A DNA stretch of 16,303 nucleotides, taken from NCBI GenBank assembly GCA_002365735.1, contig DEZY01000124.1, forward strand, positions 4,838 to 21,140. Reading direction: 5' to 3'. The position numbers were made by a program, and so were the translations under genes. Origin of the DNA: Actinobacteria bacterium UBA3120 (lineage in GTDB: Bacteria; Actinomycetota; Actinomycetes; S36-B12). Each line of letters begins with the position of its first letter. Within the stretch, counting starts at the first letter, position 1. Shown piece by piece: positions 14,120-16,303 of this stretch. The notes beneath the pieces were generated by a model. The model saw nothing but the letters and a program-made list of their open reading frames with translations, was not told where the DNA came from and made no database searches.

Positions 14120-15415
14120 GTGGTCCCCTCCCGCACTGGTATTGCCCTGTCACTTGCGTGCGCCTTCGTGGCGAGCGTGGGATTTGCTGCACCTACCCAG
14201 GCCGCGGACCTCGGTGAAATTAAAAGTGAGCAGAGTCAGGTTCAATCAAGTCTTAAGTCGACGACCCAAGCTTTAGGTAAAGCCAATACCAAATTACAAA
14301 AGGCTGTCAATGCTGCAGCTACCGCACAGCGCTCATTGGTGCAAGCGAAAATTCTCAAGAAGGCGGCTTTGCGTGAATCGAAAAAGGCGGCTGCCGTTGC
14401 CGATTCGGCCCGCGTTGACTCCGAATACGCGAAGAGCTCGCTCATCCTGGGCGCCCGCGCACTCACGAGGCTCAACCGCAAATTAGATGAACAACGCGCG
14501 GACATTGAAGACGTTGCCCGAGCCGTGTACCAGCAAGGACCATTAAGTGAGGTTTCCATTTTGATGTCGGCGCAAGACCCGGCTGACTTCACCGCTCGGA
14601 TGGCGGCTGTCAATTACGTCAGTCGCGAGCAGCAAAGCATGGAGCGGGTAATCTTGGCGTCAAGTGCCGACGCGGAAATGCAAGAAGTGAAACTCACCGC
14701 ACTCGCAGACAAGGCAACGACGGCGCAAGCAAAAGCAGATCGCGAGTTGAGTAAATCTGTGGTTGCACTCACAGCAGCTAAGAAACAGCAACGAGCCGTG
14801 GTGCAGCTGCGTAAGGAAAAGCGCCAGGCTGTTAAGTCGGCAAAGATGTACAAAGGGAAGATCAAGAACCGGTACGAACGGCTTAAACGTGAAGAGCGCA
14901 CACTCAAATTGGCAGCCCAGAAAGCAGTTGCGGCCGCAAGGAAAGCTGCCGCGAAGAAGGCTGCCGCAAAGAATGCAGCACCGCAGAATGCTCAGTCGCC
15001 GAGTGGATCGCTCACCTGGCCGCTGCCAGGTCGCTCAAAAGGCGGGGGTGCGGGACCGCGTGTTCACCCGATCTACGGTCATAATTCCTGTCACACCGGA
15101 ATTGATATCGGAGCGCCAAGCGGGACGAGTGTGATCGCTGCGGGTCAAGGTTCGGTAGCGACAGTCACGCGCGGCGGGCCTTATGGCAATGCGGTGCTCG
15201 TTGTTCACAGTGGAGGCCTAACAACTTTTTACGCGCACCTGTCTTCGACCAGTGTCACCGTTGGTCAGAGCCTCAACGCCGGGCAAGAGGTCGGCAAGGT
15301 CGGCTCAACAGGCTGGTCCACCGGACCGCATTTGCATTTTGAAACCCGCCTAGACGGAACCCCGTATGATCCCATGGGGTGGTACGGCGCAGCAATGCGA
15401 GCGGTGCCGTGCTGA
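14120..15415 (+). CDS. secreted coiled-coil M23 (LytM) peptidase, candidate FtsEX-activated cell-wall hydrolase
   Basis: 431 residues: a signal peptide (IALSLACAFVASVGFAA, probable cut after TQA, about residue 28), a long coiled coil (about 35–270), an Ala/Lys-rich linker (AARKAAAKKAAAKNAAPQNA), then a LytM domain from about 295. Zinc ligands are His325 and Asp329 (HTGID) and His406, with His373 (YAHL) and His404 (HLH) as the other active-site His. All are present, so it should be active, unlike EnvC. It would cut peptidoglycan cross-links outside the cell. Cys324 and the C-terminal Cys431 may form a disulfide. The coiled coil plus hydrolase layout beside ftsEX matches PcsB/EnvC logic. Start GTG 14120 is needed for the signal peptide and follows TATCCT by six bases. 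Confidence 0.88.
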   Translation: MVPSRTGIALSLACAFVASVGFAAPTQAADLGEIKSEQSQVQSSLKSTTQALGKANTKLQKAVNAAATAQRSLVQAKILKKAALRESKKAAAVADSARVDSEYAKSSLILGARALTRLNRKLDEQRADIEDVARAVYQQGPLSEVSILMSAQDPADFTARMAAVNYVSREQQSMERVILASSADAEMQEVKLTALADKATTAQAKADRELSKSVVALTAAKKQQRAVVQLRKEKRQAVKSAKMYKGKIKNRYERLKREERTLKLAAQKAVAAARKAAAKKAAAKNAAPQNAQSPSGSLTWPLPGRSKGGGAGPRVHPIYGHNSCHTGIDIGAPSGTSVIAAGQGSVATVTRGGPYGNAVLVVHSGGLTTFYAHLSSTSVTVGQSLNAGQEVGKVGSTGWSTGPHLHFETRLDGTPYDPMGWYGAAMRAVPC

Positions 15416-15475
15416 AAATGACCAACGCGGTGCTGAGTTTGAGCCCGAGCACACCCAAATGGGAGGCAGCAGCTA

Positions 15476-15952
15476 ATGGCGCGTGAGACGGGCAAAAAGT
15501 TGATTGCCCAAAATAAAAAAGCTCGTTACGATTATTCAATCGAAGACGTCTACGAAGCGGGATTGGTCCTCACCGGCACCGAAGTGAAGTCTCTGAGGCA
15601 AGGCCGAGCGAGTTTGGTTGACGGTTTCGCCCAGTACGAGAATGGTGCTATTTGGCTGCGTCAGATTCACATTCCCGAATACGCCATGGGCACGTGGACC
15701 AATCACGAACCACGGAGAGCCCGCAAGCTTCTCTTGCGCAAGGACGAGATTAAGCGGATTGAACAGGCCACCAAGGACACCGGAGTGACCCTGGTTCCAC
15801 TTTCGCTCTATTTCAAAGACGGCTACGCAAAAGTAGAGATTGCTGTCGCTCGTGGGCGCAAGAGCTATGACAAGCGGCAAGCAATTGCTGAGCGTGAAGC
15901 CAAGCGTGAAACCCAGCGATTAGTCGGAAGACGGGCCAAGGGGTTAGACTAG
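15476..15952 (+). CDS. smpB: SsrA-binding protein SmpB
   Basis: 158 residues with the SmpB signature: [40 protein letters not shown], then [23 protein letters not shown] basic C-terminal tail ([20 protein letters not shown]) inserts into the mRNA channel of stalled ribosomes. It binds the tRNA-like end of tmRNA and delivers it to ribosomes stuck without a stop codon. The ATG has GGGAGG (15461–15466) nine bases upstream. The tmRNA gene follows 15 bases after its stop. Confidence 0.97.
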   Translation: MARETGKKLIAQNKKARYDYSIEDVYEAGLVLTGTEVKSLRQGRASLVDGFAQYENGAIWLRQIHIPEYAMGTWTNHEPRRARKLLLRKDEIKRIEQATKDTGVTLVPLSLYFKDGYAKVEIAVARGRKSYDKRQAIAEREAKRETQRLVGRRAKGLD

Positions 15953-15955
15953 GGT

Positions 15956-15967
15956 CATAAATAAATA
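15956..15967 (+). promoter_or_regulatory. possible -10 of ssrA
   Basis: CATAAA (15956–15961) is six bases before the predicted tmRNA 5' end, in an AT-rich stretch after the smpB stop. No convincing -35 is seen, so co-transcription with smpB and processing is equally possible. Confidence 0.3.
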
Positions 15968-16303
15968 GGGGATGAAAGGTTTCGACGTTCAGTCGTTTAA
16001 CCGGAGAAGCGTGTCGAGAATTTAAGGTGATCTCGTTAAACACCCTTAAAAACAAATAACTGCCAAAACTAAGCAGTCTGCTGACGCTTACGCACTCGCT
16101 GCGTAACCGATAAATCAGCCGTCAGCCCAATGTGTCCTCGAATTGGGGTCTGACGTCGCTAGGGGACTCACCAATCGTCTCGGTTACGGAGACAGGCGGA
16201 AAACCAAACAGTAACTGGGCTGCCACCGCAAAGTGCTGCACGTAGTGCGGGGGCCGAGAAAGCGATAGCGCAGCTACACACGTAGAAGGACGGAAAAATC
16301 CTG
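15968..16303 (+). ncRNA. ssrA: tmRNA (ssrA), 3' end cut by the window edge
   Basis: The gene starts with GGGGATGAAAGGTTTCGACG, the acceptor strand and D-like loop of tmRNA; the 3' acceptor strand and T arm would lie past the end. A pseudoknot is readable before the tag: CGAGA (16015–16019) with TCTCG (16031–16035), interleaved with GGTG (16026–16029) and CACC (16041–16044). The tag frame runs GCC 16062 to TAA 16104–16106. Around it, GCTGACG (16080–16086) pairs with CGTCAGC (16120–16126), enclosing the stop codon in a hairpin. The following 170 bases should hold the remaining pseudoknots. It rescues stalled ribosomes together with SmpB. Confidence 0.93.
16062..16106 (+). other. tmRNA tag-peptide reading frame
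   Basis: Starting at the resume codon GCC, the internal frame encodes AKTKQSADAYALAA followed by TAA. The AYALAA end matches the ALAA degron recognised by ClpXP and related proteases. The resume codon is inferred by analogy; the end of the tag and the stop are certain. Confidence 0.85.

Noticed and set aside
14930..15000. Ala/Lys codon repeats as a DNA repeat or CRISPR-like element
   Set aside because: They encode the low-complexity linker of the M23 peptidase; there are no regular units or spacers.

Overview
This 16.3 kb window looks like chromosomal backbone of an actinobacterium (Actinomycetota) with a moderate, near-50% GC content. The assignment rests on three things. First, it holds actinobacterial family markers: a DUF3107 protein, an actinobacterial ferritin-like protein, and a Tad locus whose candidate pilin carries an RGDVPGWVLV motif. 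Second, gene order matches what I recall from mycobacteria and relatives (rhlE / ferritin-like / DUF3107 / tetR, and prfB–ftsE–ftsX–smpB–ssrA). Third, several start codons appear leaderless, with a -10-like hexamer six bases before them. A small-genome aquatic lineage is possible, but the order cannot be fixed from sequence reading alone. TGA is used as stop and TGG as Trp, so the standard bacterial code applies.

Layout. (1) 40–1237 (+): four small units, most with clear Shine-Dalgarno sites: a DUF1059 protein, a GYD-domain protein, a cupin gene broken by a stop codon and a frameshift, and a small protein resembling dimeric alpha/beta-barrel monooxygenases. (2) About 1317–2084 (+): a multi-pass membrane protein resembling ZIP transporters. 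(3) 2106–3936 (-): an RsbW-like single-domain ATPase overlapping the end of a DEAD-box RNA helicase. The helicase seems to lack any ATG/GTG/TTG start upstream of its Q motif and probably begins at CTG. (4) 4091–4786 (+): a ferritin-like protein, convergent with a DUF3107–TetR pair on the minus strand (4790–5696). (5) 5747–6661 (+): an alpha/beta hydrolase divergent from tetR. (6) 6774–11236 (+): a compact Tad (type IVc) pilus operon: tadA, tadB, tadC, a 59-aa pilin candidate, two TadE-like genes and a TadG-like gene, most overlapping. (7) 11272–16303 (+): prfB, ftsE, ftsX, an exported coiled-coil M23 peptidase, smpB and the tmRNA gene, which the window edge cuts.

How the parts work together. 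Tad proteins would build a thin surface pilus: TadA as motor, TadB/TadC as membrane platform, and the pilin and TadE/G as pseudopilin-like parts. No prepilin peptidase or TadZ is present here. FtsE/FtsX form an ABC-type complex that in other bacteria switches on a peptidoglycan hydrolase; the adjacent coiled-coil M23 protein is the obvious candidate. SmpB and tmRNA are the two partners of trans-translation, and RF2 terminates at UGA/UAA, so the right end is a translation-quality and division neighbourhood. There is no mobile element, CRISPR array or recognisable defence system. No gene-free gap exceeds about 155 bases; the largest (3937–4090) is the divergent helicase/ferritin-like promoter region.
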